Origin: Crotalaria pallida
Taxonomy: Eukaryota > Streptophyta > Magnoliopsida > Fabales > Fabaceae
Assembly: GCA_037953625.1 (NCBI GenBank)
Contig: CM075652.1
Coordinates: 10,622,501 to 10,686,500, forward strand
Length of the DNA stretch: 64,000 nt
Direction of reading: 5' to 3'
Below are positions 48,101 to 59,294 of this stretch, piece after piece (position 1 is the first letter of the stretch; every line of letters begins with the position of its first letter). Made by a program: the position numbers and the translations under genes. Below the pieces are notes generated by a model. The model did no database searches. It saw only the letters and a program-made list of their open reading frames with translations, and was not told the origin of the DNA.

Positions 48101-49331
48101 TGAAATGCCGCTTATCTCCCGTCATGTGCCTTGAACATCCACTATCTAGATACCACAATTCTTTTCCCATTTGAAGGCACACCTCATCATCACTTTCACT
48201 CAAGTCATGTTTGGCTCTTGATGAGGACTCATTGTTGTTCTTGGCCATGAGACAAAGGTTTGCATCTTCATCACCGGAGCTACTTGAAGATGATTCATTA
48301 CTCTTCTCCGGAGCATTTCAAACAATGTATACTCTTTTCCCTTTGGTCTCTTGAGTCTTCTTGTCATTCTTCTTCAAGAATGTGGCACATTCCATTCTAA
48401 TGTGACCAACTCCACCACATTCATGACATTTCACTCCATCATTGGAGCTATTCTCTCTTTGTTTGGGGTCTTTGGTTCTTTTCATCTTTGATGGGAAACT
48501 ACTCTTCTTTCCCTTGAAGAATTTGTTGAATCTTTTGACAAACATTCCAAATTCTTCTTGATTGAGCTCACTATCGGAGTCCTCATTTGTAGAGCCATCT
48601 TCAACCTCTTTTGAGACTTTGGTTGAGGCCTTGAGAGAGATGCTCTTCTTCTTTTTGTCCAACTCCTCATGTGAGCTAAGTCTTGATAGCTCTATCTCAT
48701 GTTCTTTGAGCTTCCCAAACAAGGTGGTCAAGTCCATAGTGTTCAAATCCTTGGACTCCTTGATGGCGGTCAACTTTGGTTGTCATTTTCTATCAAGACA
48801 TCTCAAAATTTTGTGAGTAGTTTCACCATCACGAAATTGCTTTCCTAGAGAAATCTAGTGACTAATGATATGTGAAAATCTCTTTTGTAAGTCATCAATA
48901 GATTCATTAGGGAACATGTGAAATAATTCATATTCATGAGTTAAAGTATTTAATCTTGCATTTCTTACTTCACTTGTTCCTTCATGAGTGACTTCCAAAG
49001 TTTCCCACATTTCCTTAGCCGACTTGCATTGAGAAACTCGATAAAATTCATCATGGGACAAGGCGGAGAAGATGATGTTTTTAGCTTTCAAATCAAAAGA
49101 TACTTTATTCTTGTCATCATCACTCCAACTTTTCCTAGGAATTTCAACGATTTCTCCATTTATCATATGTCTAGGAATATATGGACCATCTTCTATTGCA
49201 TCCCAAATGTCGGTATCTATTGCTTCGATGAAAACTCTCATTCGAACCTTCCAATAAGCATACCCTTCACCATTGAAGAATGGAGGGCGGTTTATTGAAG
49301 AGGATCCTTCTTGGTGATTGCTAGAGCCCAT
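45120..49331 (-). pseudogene. Copia gag-pol polyprotein, inactivated, right arm
   Basis: Same domain order as 15229-19440 on the opposite strand: gag with one CCHC knuckle, protease (WYLDSGCSRHMTGD), integrase, reverse transcriptase with YVDD (near 46060-46071) and RNase H. It shares the stops and frameshifts of the left copy and adds two of its own: a TAG in gag (near 48855, for Leu) and a TAG for Trp near 46518. The protease region keeps Thr where the left copy has Met (HMTGD against HMMGD). Shared lesions show the element was dead before it was duplicated. Confidence 0.93.
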
Positions 49332-49383
49332 TGTTTCCAAAGGATCTTTTCGAAAAAGCTTTTACGCTCGATCTTTCGACCGA

Positions 49384-49395
49384 GCTCTGATACCA
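49384..49395 (-). other. Primer binding site of right-arm copia element
   Basis: TGGTATCAGAGC on minus, complementary to initiator tRNA-Met, two bases inside the LTR that ends at 49398. The equivalent left-arm site is 15164-15175. Confidence 0.85.
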
Positions 49396-49397
49396 CT

Positions 49398-50860
49398 TGT
49401 TGGAAACCAACAAGCGGGCTTAGCAATTACTAGAGGGGGGTGAATAGTAATATGAAGCAACAGTGACTAATTTTTGGATGTGATTAAGGAATAATTGATT
49501 CTGAAGAACACTCGAGTATATCGTGCAGAGTGCTGAAAACAGTTTTTGAGAAATTGACACTAAATCAATAAGGATAAAACCAGTCCAAAGTAGATAAGTA
49601 AAAGAGTAGTAAGAAATTAAATAAAGCTATAACAACTATAAAACAACTTAATTGTTGCGAAATTACTACCCAAATTAAAAAGCCCCTTTGAGAAAACTTA
49701 GGGTTGGTTTTGCTTGAAAGGAAAGAAAGCAATAAAAAGAGGACACCACCGAATTTTATATTGGTTCACTCCCTATCAAGAGAGCTAATCCAGTCCTCCT
49801 AAAACCTTTAGGAGTGTCTACTATAATCAAATTGTTAGAAATATTACAAGGGATACTTGAGATGCCTCACTCAACCTAACCCTTCCAAGAGTGTACCAAA
49901 TTCTTGAATTTCTACCCCAATTTGATTTTGGTGATGAAGACTTCCTTCTTCTTAAGCTCCTTGAAACCTTCAAGAGCTCCACCAAGCTAAGAACCTCTTA
50001 GACTTTTGCTTGAGAACCTCTCAAGACTTGAATGAACCTAAGACCCACTTAGGTACACTTGGTTACCAACCAAGATTTTGGAACAAGATGTAATGAGTGT
50101 ATGTGGAGAAATCCAACAAATGATTTCTTCAACAATTAAGCACAATCTCTAACTCTTAAGACAATGTAATAACAATGAATGAGATGTTGAGTTAGAGAGA
50201 TTTTCCACTTGAGAGAGAAAGAGCAAAAAGAATGTTAAGCTTGTGACTAGTTGTTTGTTCTTGTTGTTCCTTGTTATTGTACAAAGGTAATCAGAATAGG
50301 ATATATGGAAGAGGGAATGAGAGAGTGAAACAAAGTTGAAAATGACATTCTTGCCCTCTTCCAACGGTTAAAAAATTTGCTGTCAGGACCAAAATACTCG
50401 AGTCTTTTGCCCATCTTCTGATAGAAATGCCTTGTACTTGAACCAACGGTCATATCTCTGATTTCAAGCAAAATACTCGAGTCTTTTACAAATCACTCGA
50501 GTCTCTTGACCAGAGTTACTCGAGTCGATCTTTTTCAGATCACTCGAGTCTTTTGCCCAGAGATGGTAAAAATCAAGTTTTTCTAAAAATTATTTTCAAT
50601 TCTCTTCTCAAGTGATAATCTTATGTAATCCCAACCTTTTCGTGCATTCAAATTTTTTGACTTAGGCTGAGATTAACTCCTAAGCTACCCGCTCTCAATA
50701 ACAATAAAAATGAAAATTACAATTCAATTGAGAATGACTAGCTAGAGGTGCACTTGATCTTCTTGGCTTGATGAGCTTGAATTCTTCCTTTAAATCCATG
50801 ATCTAATTATATTGTCATCATCAAAACTATAACCACCTTATTGGAGACTTGATTCTACAC
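49398..50860 (-). repeat. Copia 5' LTR, fuller copy (~1.46 kb)
   Basis: On minus it ends GGTTTCCAACA at 49398. The other end is placed near 50860 because the TTTTGATGATGACAA-type start shared by Sirevirus LTRs lies at about 50805-50825 and TGTAGAATC sits just outside it. It is single-copy beyond 49814. It contains ACTCGAGT words at 49509 and a cluster at 50394-50545. The exact outer end is uncertain because the other LTR of this element is missing. Confidence 0.65.
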
Positions 50861-51249
50861 ACGGTGTGGAGTGTACTCCTGCTCGGCCATGCTTAGTATA
50901 AGCTCCATCTTCGTACCTGTAAAAAAATAGGCAAAAAGGGCAGCATTACACAAAACTTAGGAAATAACCCCTAAGAGGTCATTGTAATAACCAAGCCTAA
51001 CATTATTATTAACATACAACAACATAACATTCATACATTCATTCACATTCTTTTCTCTTTTTAACTCATACACTCTTAGTTTCTTATTCATAACTTTGCT
51101 TATTCGGGTTCCTACTTTTATTTCTCATTACTTGCTCTCTTATGCTTACATTATTTTCATTCTTAAACCACTTTTCTTTTTATCTCATTCTTTCCTTTAT
51201 TCTCTTTCTTTGCTTTATTCTCTTTCTTTTCCTTTTAATTTCCTTTTTA

Positions 51250-51485
51250 TCATTTGGCCACAGGATCTCACAACCATCCTGTGTCGGCTACCTTTTTATC
51301 ATTTGGCCACAGGGTCTCACAACCATCCCGAGCAGTTAACTTTATACTATTTGGTCACAGGGTCTCACAACCATCCTGCGCCGCTTACCTTTTATTATAT
51401 GGCCACAGGGTCTCACAACCATCCTGCGCCATTTACCTTTTATTATTCGGCCACAGGGTCTCGCAACCATCCTGTGCCGGGTTCT
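51250..51485. repeat. Five-copy 48-bp tandem repeat with hairpins
   Basis: Five units with a period of 48-49 bp. Most hold a hairpin of the form CACAGGATCTCACAACCATC followed by CTGTG. Because 48 is divisible by three, every frame stays open and spells a repeated HRVSQPS-like peptide, which is an artefact of the period. Confidence 0.85.
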
Positions 51486-52627
51486 CTTTCTCTCTTTCCT
51501 TTCGTTAGTAACTTATTTACATTTTCATATTATCGCCTAAGGGGTAACAAACAGTTCAAACATTCACAATAACACATATTTACAAATCATAATTCCTTTT
51601 ATTCTTTGCTTAATATAACTTGTTCTTACTTACCTCTCCTATTATCATTCTAGATCCATTGGTATTAATTTCATTGTCATTTATCCATACACAAACATAC
51701 CCTTTTCATCCCATTATTTGTGCTACATATTAACTCACTAGCTCCTAAGTTCATTTCAAAGCCCAATCCCCACATACCCTTCAAACATATCATCATTCAA
51801 ACATACAAGTGGTCTAATTATCCCCATTTTCCTACTTAACCTATTATCAACATTTCCATTATATTTTCACACATTACAAACATCATCATACAACACATAT
51901 ATTCACATTATCTTAATTGGTTTCATTTTCCTTATTTTCATTCTTAACTTTATTGTCAACCTCGACTACCCTATTGTTTATTCTCATAACTAATATTTTC
52001 TATTTCTAGCCATCACTATAAACAACCTAGAGATCATGTCCTAAATAGAGGTAACACAACCCTCTTACCTCAACCAACAAAGAGAGAGAATGGAGTACCA
52101 AACCCTTGCTTTATGGCTCACAAATTGAAACCTGATGAATCGAGAGTGGTGGTGATGGAGAGCGATCGAGAGACAAGCCAGATAGTGATAATAAACAATG
52201 ATAATGTGGGGTGGAGGAGTTCACCACCCTCTCCTTGAAAGAGAGGAAAGGAGAAACCCCAAGAGAGAGAAAGAGCCAATGAAACCCTAACACACAAAGA
52301 GAGAGACAAGAGTTAGAGGTGATGATGATTAGCTCTTGCAATGGAAGAAATAGGAGGAAGAGAACTTGTTCTCACATACCTAGGACTTGATGGGAGTGTT
52401 GGAGCTAGAGAGGGAGGAAGCCATGGAGAGAGAGAAACACCAAAAGAGAGGGAGAAGAGAGGATGACACTTGGGACCTTGAGAATGATGATGGATGGCCA
52501 CAATAACTTGAGGTTTTAGGGTCTCAAGGCATGGAATGAATGTTCTTGGGGTGGGGGAAGAAGAAGGGACGAATTGGGGATGAAATGGGGTTGATTTCGC
52601 TTTAATTTTTTTCACTTCAGCATCGTG

Positions 52628-52724
52628 TTAATCGATTAACCAAGTGGTTAATTGATTAACCAGTGTAATTTCAGCCAATTCAGCTATCAGGTCTTAATCG
52701 ATTAACTCAATGCTTAATCGATTA
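52628..52724. repeat. TTAATCGATTAA word cluster in gypsy LTR
   Basis: Exact words at 52628-52639, 52694-52705 and 52713-52724, with a decayed TTAATTGATTAA at 52648. They lie about 40 bp before the conserved block at 52763, at the position where the related LTR on the left has TATCCGGATA words. Confidence 0.85.
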
Positions 52725-52946
52725 ACCAGATCAGTCCACCATTCCTTTGCACTTCAAAGTGTCATAACTTCTTCGTTAACCGTCAGATCTTGCTCAAATT
52801 TGAAAGCAAGCTTCCTTACATATTAAACTTCACATCCAACGGTGGAATTATTTTTTAGAGTTTTAAATATTTTATTTTGAATTTCCTAATATAGGGTGTT
52901 TGCAACACCAAAAACGTCGCTTTTAACACTCGTTTAGTCTTCTTTA

Positions 52947-54306
52947 TGAAGGCTTGATGTGGTTCAATTGTATTTTGATGAAGACAATGTGTTTGGTCAA
53001 CCTACAACAACAAGACTAGTTTATCTCTCATTCATATAATTGTATTTTAATGTATTATTCTTTTTATTATATGAGTGTGGGTGGTAGACTAGGATAGATA
53101 ATCTCAATTTGATTTATAAGAATTTAATATGTTTTGGAGTTGAGATTACCTTGATAGAGAATTTGGCTCAAAGATTTATTAAAATTAACAAGTGAAAATT
53201 GCAAAATAATAGAAAAGGATTTTTACAGTGTTTAATCTATTAAAACTCAGTTTAATCGATTAGTAATCGATTAAGAAAATATTTAATCGATTAACTGATG
53301 TTGAAACTGATTAAATAAAAGCTTTTCTAATGCATTGGGGAAAAGGTTACGAACCATAATTTTTCAAGAGCAATTTTTCACTATCTTTCAATCTTTCATG
53401 AGCTAATATTTCTTCGCAAAATCATTCTCTATCAAATTCTTTTGGGATCTCAATTCTTCTACACATTTCATTCTTTTTGTGTCAATATTGAGATTCAAGT
53501 GCTTGTAATATTCTTAGTAGAATGTATTGGTAACAAAGAGGTTACTTTGAAGATTCAACAAACAAGTTTCAATTGAGGAAATTGAAAAGAGCAAGGTTGA
53601 GCAACATCTTGGGCTTTGAAGGTTTCAATGCTAAAAGCTAACGTGGATTGAAAGCGACTTTCAATCAAGGAATCAAGAAGAACGTGAACAAGAATTAAGA
53701 GATTGGGTAGACTCTCTACGATTTGGTACATCATATGAGAAAAGGGTTAGGATTGTGTGTGTGAGGAATTCTAACTAATTTTATACTAATCTTCTTATTT
53801 CTTAGTGAAGCAAATCTCCCAAATCAGAGAGGGAGGACTAGATGTAGCTCACGGTGGTTGTGAGTGAACCAGGATAAAATCTTTGCGTGTTCTTCTTACC
53901 TTTTGCTCTTTACGTTTCGCGATTAAATTCAATCTTGTGAGAGTAATTGATTTAGGATTAGATTGGGGAATTTAATTACGTATTCGTTATTTCTGTTTAA
54001 TTGATTCGTAGTTAATTGCCTTAGGTTTAATTCTTAATTTCTAGAGTTTCTTGCGATTCTTGAATTGAATTGAATTCTGATTTTCTACAAATTAACAGCG
54101 TTTAATCGATTAAGTAAAAGTGTGCTATCTGACGTTAATCGATTAAATTGCAGCTTAATCGATTAAATCCTGTATTTTGGCTTAAAATTGAATCGTTTCT
54201 GAACCAATTTTGATTACTTTTTAAATTTGGGTATCGACGCTTAACACTTCTATTCACCCCCCCCCCCCTCTAGAAGGTTATTTTAGCTGCTTGTTGGTTT
54301 CCAACA
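52947..54306 (+). repeat. Sirevirus 5' LTR
   Basis: Differs from the 3' LTR mainly by indels at TTAATCGATTAA words (53249-53293 and 54097-54113) and in a C run near 54257-54270. Point differences are few. Confidence 0.93.
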
Positions 54307-54308
54307 AG

Positions 54309-54320
54309 TGGTATCAGAGC
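54309..54320 (+). other. Primer binding site, initiator tRNA-Met type
   Basis: TGGTATCAGAGC two bases after the 5' LTR, the same primer type as the gypsy element and the other copia copies in this window. Confidence 0.88.
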
Positions 54321-54373
54321 TCGGTCGAATAAACCGAGCTTAAAAGCTTTTTCGAAAAGATCCTTTGGAAACC

Positions 54374-56182
54374 ATGGGCTCGAATCAAAACCCTTTTGGA
54401 GGTGAAGGTGCTGCAATAAACCGTCCCTCACTATTTAGTGGTGAGGGATACGCTTACTGGAAAGTAAGAATGAAAATTTTTATCCAAGCGATCGATATTG
54501 AAATTTGGAAAGCAATCGAAAAAGGACCACACATTCCCTCTAGCGTAGTTGAAGGTGCTGCACAATTAACCCCTGAGGATAAATGGACGGATGATGATAG
54601 AAAGAAAGTTCAATTTGATTATAAAGCAAAAAATATCATCACCTCCGCTTTATCTTATGACGAATTTTTTAGAGTTTCACAATGTGCTAGTGCTAAGGAA
54701 ATGTGGGACACTTTACAAGTGAATCATGAGGGAACTAGCGAAGTTAGACGTGCTAGATTGAATGTGCTAATGCGTGAGTATGAATTGTTTCAAATGCTTC
54801 CTAATGAAACTATCAATGATATGCAAAAACGATTTACTCACATTATTAATCATTTGCTTGCTCTTGGTAAGACTTTCTTACAAGGTGAACTTACTAACAA
54901 AGTGTTGAGATGTTTGGATAGGAATTGGCAACCAAAGGTAACCGCCATTGTGGAATCTAAAAATTTGGATGCTATGGATCTCGCAACACTTTTCGGCAAA
55001 TTACAAGAGCATGAAATGGAGCTTGGACGTCTAACCTTGAATGAAGAATTTGACAAGAAGAAAAAGGGTATTGCATTGAAAGCATCATCAAAAATTGTAG
55101 ATACTCAAAATGACTCTTCTCTAGATGATGATTCGGATTCGGATTTGGATGATGAGTCACTAGCTCTCATGGTTAAGAACTTCAGAAAATTTCTCAAGCG
55201 GAAAGGAAATTCTAGAAGATTTAATACAAAGGAAAGTAAGGAAACTCCACAAAGATCGAAAACTCCTAGAGACAAGGTAATATGTCATACATGTGGGAAA
55301 GCTGGGCACATCAAGTACCAATGTCCTCAAAAGCCAAAAAGGTCCGATAGTGATAAGAAGAGACCCAACAATAATAAAGCTAAGAAGGCCTATATTGTTT
55401 GGGACGAACTCGAAGATGAGACTAATTCTGGCACTTCGGATGATGAAGAATCGACAAATTTGTGTTTAATGGCTAAAGACGACATAGAGGCTTCCACTGG
55501 TGATGCGTCTCTTGAGCAATCAAGCTCAAAAGAGGTACTTTCTAAACGTAACTCTGATTTGGATTCCGATAGTGAATCTTGCTCTTCCCCTTCATATGAT
55601 GCACTTTATAATGCTTATGTTGATATGCATAGTGAACTTAGAAAATTAGCTAAAATCAACATAGAGGCTAAGAAAGCCATTTTGAAGCACCAAGAAAAGA
55701 TTAATGAGATGCAAAAACATATTGATGAACTTGTTCTTCAAAATGAGACTTTAGAACTCATATACTCTAATGCATCATGTGATTGTTGTATTTCTTCTGC
55801 TGTGATTTCCAATTGTGAAAAGTGCAAGACTTATGAAATTGAATTAAATGATTTGAAAGAAAAACTTGCAACTTTCACAAAAGGAAAAAGAAATTTACAT
55901 GATTTACTCTCTAGACAACGAGATAATACAAATAGAACCGGTTTGGGATACACTAAACCAAAGAAGAAATCCTATAGAAAAGTTGGAAATTTTTCAAAGG
56001 TTAATTTTTCTAGAAAACCAACTTGTTTCTATTGTGGTATCTTTGGTCATACATCAAATGTTTGTAAAATCAAAAAGTATGGTGTACCCAAAAAGGAATT
56101 TATTTGGATTATTAAAGGAGAGAAACCGGATATTAACCCCCAAGGACCCAAAATTGTTTGGGTACCTAAGTCTTCCATATGA
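54374..56182 (+). CDS. gag: Sirevirus gag
   Basis: Open from the ATG at 54374 for about 602 residues; an in-frame TTG nine bases earlier is unlikely to be used. The N-terminal 250 residues match the copia gag domain (YWKVRMKIFIQAID, MWDTLQVNHEGT, LGKLQEHE-like blocks). A CCHC knuckle, CHTCGKAGHIKYQC, starts at about residue 304, followed by an acidic Ser/Asp-rich stretch, a Lys/Glu-rich coiled-coil-like region and a second knuckle, CFYCGIFGHTSNVC, at about residue 551. Long gags with two knuckles are typical of Sireviruses. Gag packages the RNA in cytoplasmic particles. It ends in TGA and the pol frame is +1 relative to it, so some frame change is needed for pol. Confidence 0.9.
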   Translation: MGSNQNPFGGEGAAINRPSLFSGEGYAYWKVRMKIFIQAIDIEIWKAIEKGPHIPSSVVEGAAQLTPEDKWTDDDRKKVQFDYKAKNIITSALSYDEFFRVSQCASAKEMWDTLQVNHEGTSEVRRARLNVLMREYELFQMLPNETINDMQKRFTHIINHLLALGKTFLQGELTNKVLRCLDRNWQPKVTAIVESKNLDAMDLATLFGKLQEHEMELGRLTLNEEFDKKKKGIALKASSKIVDTQNDSSLDDDSDSDLDDESLALMVKNFRKFLKRKGNSRRFNTKESKETPQRSKTPRDKVICHTCGKAGHIKYQCPQKPKRSDSDKKRPNNNKAKKAYIVWDELEDETNSGTSDDEESTNLCLMAKDDIEASTGDASLEQSSSKEVLSKRNSDLDSDSESCSSPSYDALYNAYVDMHSELRKLAKINIEAKKAILKHQEKINEMQKHIDELVLQNETLELIYSNASCDCCISSAVISNCEKCKTYEIELNDLKEKLATFTKGKRNLHDLLSRQRDNTNRTGLGYTKPKKKSYRKVGNFSKVNFSRKPTCFYCGIFGHTSNVCKIKKYGVPKKEFIWIIKGEKPDINPQGPKIVWVPKSSI

Positions 56183-56195
56183 TTTGTTTTTGTAG

Positions 56196-59100
56196 GTGTG
56201 CCTTCGAACGAGAGATGATCGTTGGTATTTGGACAGCGGTTGTTCAAGGCACATGACAGGAGACAAGAGACATTTCATTGAATTTTCTCCAAGAGATAAG
56301 GGTCACGTCACTTATGGCGACAACAATCGTGGAAAAATCCTTGGTATAGGTAAAATCGGAAACGCCTCAAATGTTATAATTGACAATTTTTTGTATGTTG
56401 ATGGTTTAGAGCACAACTTACTTAGTATTAGTCAATTGTGCGATATCGGTAATAGCGTTGTTTTTACCTCTAACCATTGCATTATTAAGAGTGATAGTGA
56501 TCAATCCATTAAGTTTGTAGGAAATCGGTGCAATAACACTTATTTGATTGACTTAAACGACATTACTTCTTTATTTTCAAAATGTTTTATCAACAAAGAA
56601 AGTGATGTTTGGCTATGGCATAGGAGAGTTGCTCATGTCCATTTAAAACAATTAAATAAACTTTTAACCAAGGACTTAGTAGTTGGTCTTCCGAAGCTCA
56701 ATTTTAAAATTGATGGAGTGTGCACCCCTTGTAAAAAGTGCAAACAAACTAAAACAAAGTTTCCACCTAAAAAGGTGATTTCTACTACAAGGGTGTTGGA
56801 ACTCATCCATATGGACTTATTTGGTCCCTCTCAAACCATGAGCTTTGGAGGCAATTACTATGGACTTGTTATTGTGGATGACTACTCACGTTTTACTTGG
56901 ACATACTTTTTACCATCTAAAGATCAAACTTTTCAAGGTTTTAAAACCTTTGCCAAGCTTGTCCAAAATAAAGTCAATCAAAATATAGTGGCTATTCGAA
57001 CCGATCATGGTGGTGAATTCGAAAATCATGCTTTTGATAAGTTTTGTGATAAATTTGGTGTAGAGAATCAATTTTCTGCTCCTAGAACTCCTCAACAAAA
57101 CGGAGTTGTTGAGCGAAAAAATAGAGTTTTAGAAGAGTTAGCTAGAACAATGTTAAGTGATAGCAAAGTTCCTAAATATTTTTGGGCCGATGCGGTGAGT
57201 ACCGCTTGTCATGTATTGAATAGAGTTATGATTAGGCCCTCTCTTAAGAAAACCCCCTATGAGCTTTTCAAAGGCCGAAAGCCTAATATATCTTATTTTC
57301 ATGTTTTTGGATGTAAATGTTTTATTTTGAATAATGGAAAACAAGTTTTGGGAAAATTTGATCCAAAAGCGGATGATGGGATATTCTTAGGCTATTCAAG
57401 TCATAGTAAAGCCTTTAGAGTGTTTAACAAGCGAACTTTGACTATTGAAGAATCTATTAATGTTGTGTTTGATGAATCTCCGGAAGGAGAGAAAGGTACT
57501 TTTAATGTTTCAGGTATTGATATATATGAAGAAGTACCACAAGATGAAAATGAGAAAGAGAAGGAGATGGAAAATCAAATTCATGGAGATGTTGACAATT
57601 CAAGTGGAAATGAGCTAGCACATCATGAATTACCTCCGGCATGGAAAACCAACCGCAATCATCCATTGACAAATGTATTAGGTGACATTGCTAAGGGAGT
57701 GGTAACCCGAAGCACTTTACGTAATATTTGTCATTTTGTTGCTTTTGTTTAGCAAGTAGAACCTAAAAACATTCATGAAGCCATCCAAGATGAGCATTGG
57801 GTTATGGCAATGCAAGAGGAGTTGAACCAATTCGAGAGGAATAAGGTTTGGGAACTTGTGCCTAAACCCGATGATCGTCTGGTGATAGATACTAGATGGG
57901 TATATCGTAATAAGCTTGATGAATCGGGTTTTATAGTTAGAAAAAAAGCTAGGTTGGTAGCCCAAGGGTATAGCCAAGAAGAGGGTATTGACTATGATGA
58001 AACTTATGCCCCTGTAGCTAGATTAGAAGCAATTAGACTTTTACTCGCTTATGCATCTATTATGAACTTCAAATTATATCAAATGGATGTCAAAAGTGCT
58101 TTTCTTAACGGATACATTCAAGAGGAAGTGTATGTCTCACAACCACCCGGTTTTGAAAATTTTGAATATCCAAATTATGTTTTCAAATTGAAAAAGGCAC
58201 TATATGGTCTTAAACAAGCTCCTAGAGCTTGGTATGATCGTTTAAGTACTTTTTTAATTGAAAAGGGTTTTAAAAGAGGTGCTGTGGACAATACACTCTT
58301 CATTGAAAGGTCCGGTAAGGACATACTTTTGGTACAAATCTATGTTGACGATATTATTTTTGGTGCTACTAATGAAAAACTTTGTAAGAAATTTTCAGAC
58401 TTAATGCAAAGTGAGTTCGAGATGTCTATGATGGGCGAATTAACCTTCTTCCTTGGATTACAAATTAAGCAACTTGACACCGGGATTTACATTCACCAAA
58501 GCAAATATTGCGAGGAATTACTCAAGCGCTTTGGTATGGATTCTTGCAAAGAGGCCTCAACACCAATGAGTGCAACATGCTACATGGATAAGAACGAAAG
58601 TGGAAAATCCATAGAGGTAACAAAATATCGTGGAATGATAGGTAGCTTATTGTATTTAACTGCTTCTAGACCCGATATCATGTTTAGTGTATGCATGTGT
58701 GCAAGATTTCAATCAAATCCAAAAGAGTCACATTTAACAGCCGTTAAGAGAATCATGAAATATTTGAAAGGTACTACTAATACCGGATTGTGGTATCCTA
58801 GGGATGCATTTTTAAACTTAGTAGGATATTCGGATTCCGATTTTGCGGGTTGTAAAGTGGAACGAAAAAGTACAAGTGGTACTTGCCAATTAATTGGTAG
58901 TTCACTTGTATCGTGGTTTTCTAAAAAGCAAAATTGTGTCGCTTTATCAACCGCGGAAGCCGAATACATTGCGGCCGGTAGTTGTTGTGCCCAAATTCTT
59001 TGGATGAAGCAACAATTATCGGACTTTGGTTTATTTTTGACAAAAATTCCAATAAGATGTGATAATACCTCCGCAATTAATCTTACTAAAAACCCGGTAT

Positions 59101-59294
59101 TACACTCACGAACAAAGCATATTGAAATACGACATCATTTTTTACGAGATCATGTTCAAAAAGGAGATTGCATAATCGAATTTGTATCTACCTCAAATCA
59201 ACTTGCCGATATTTTTACAAAACCCCTACCTAGAGATACGTTTTATTTCATTCGAAGGGAACTTGGTATTCTAGGTGAATCCACTATTGGTTAA
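56196..59294 (+). pseudogene. pol: Sirevirus pol, nearly intact, one in-frame stop
   Basis: One frame runs from about 56196 to 59294, interrupted only by TAG at 57750-57752 (the related copia has Ser there). Order: protease with active site DSG (WYLDSGCSRHMTGD, from about 56226), integrase zinc finger (WLWHRRVAH then CTPCKKCKQTK), integrase core (MDLFGP near 56812, RTDHGGEFENH near 57000, QQNGVVERKNR near 57095), reverse transcriptase with YVDD at 58341-58352, and RNase H (SDSDFAGC, STAEAEYIA, HIEIRHHFLRDHV). Gag and pol are in different frames. The nonsense codon between integrase and reverse transcriptase would block a full-length product unless read through. Confidence 0.92.

Larger units (their letters stand above)
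32400..49814 (-). repeat. Giant inverted repeat, right arm (~17.4 kb)
   Basis: Reverse-complement partner of 14744-32165. Length differs from the left arm by only a few bases overall despite several indels. Homology stops at 49814, at the same CTCCTAAA...TTTAGGAG hairpin that marks 14744. Beyond it the copia LTR continues here but not on the left. Confidence 0.95.
50862..52946 (-). repeat. Gypsy LTR, second family, left portion
   Basis: Related to 12050-14442 by the shared block at 52763-52802 and similar C-rich/T-rich layout. It continues after the Sirevirus insertion at 63002-63152, ending CGGAATGTTACA. No adjacent polypurine tract is seen, so it may be a solo LTR. It carries the 48-bp array and the TTAATCGATTAA words. 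A GC-rich region at 52090-52600 yields open frames that I do not regard as genes. Confidence 0.65.

Noticed and set aside
14744..49814. Interpreting the palindrome as a single giant foldback transposon
   Set aside because: The arms contain several unrelated elements with their own target duplications, and no target duplication was seen at 14744/49814.
51096..51572. 158-codon frame with repeated HRVSQPS-like peptide
   Set aside because: Arises from a 48-bp repeat divisible by three.
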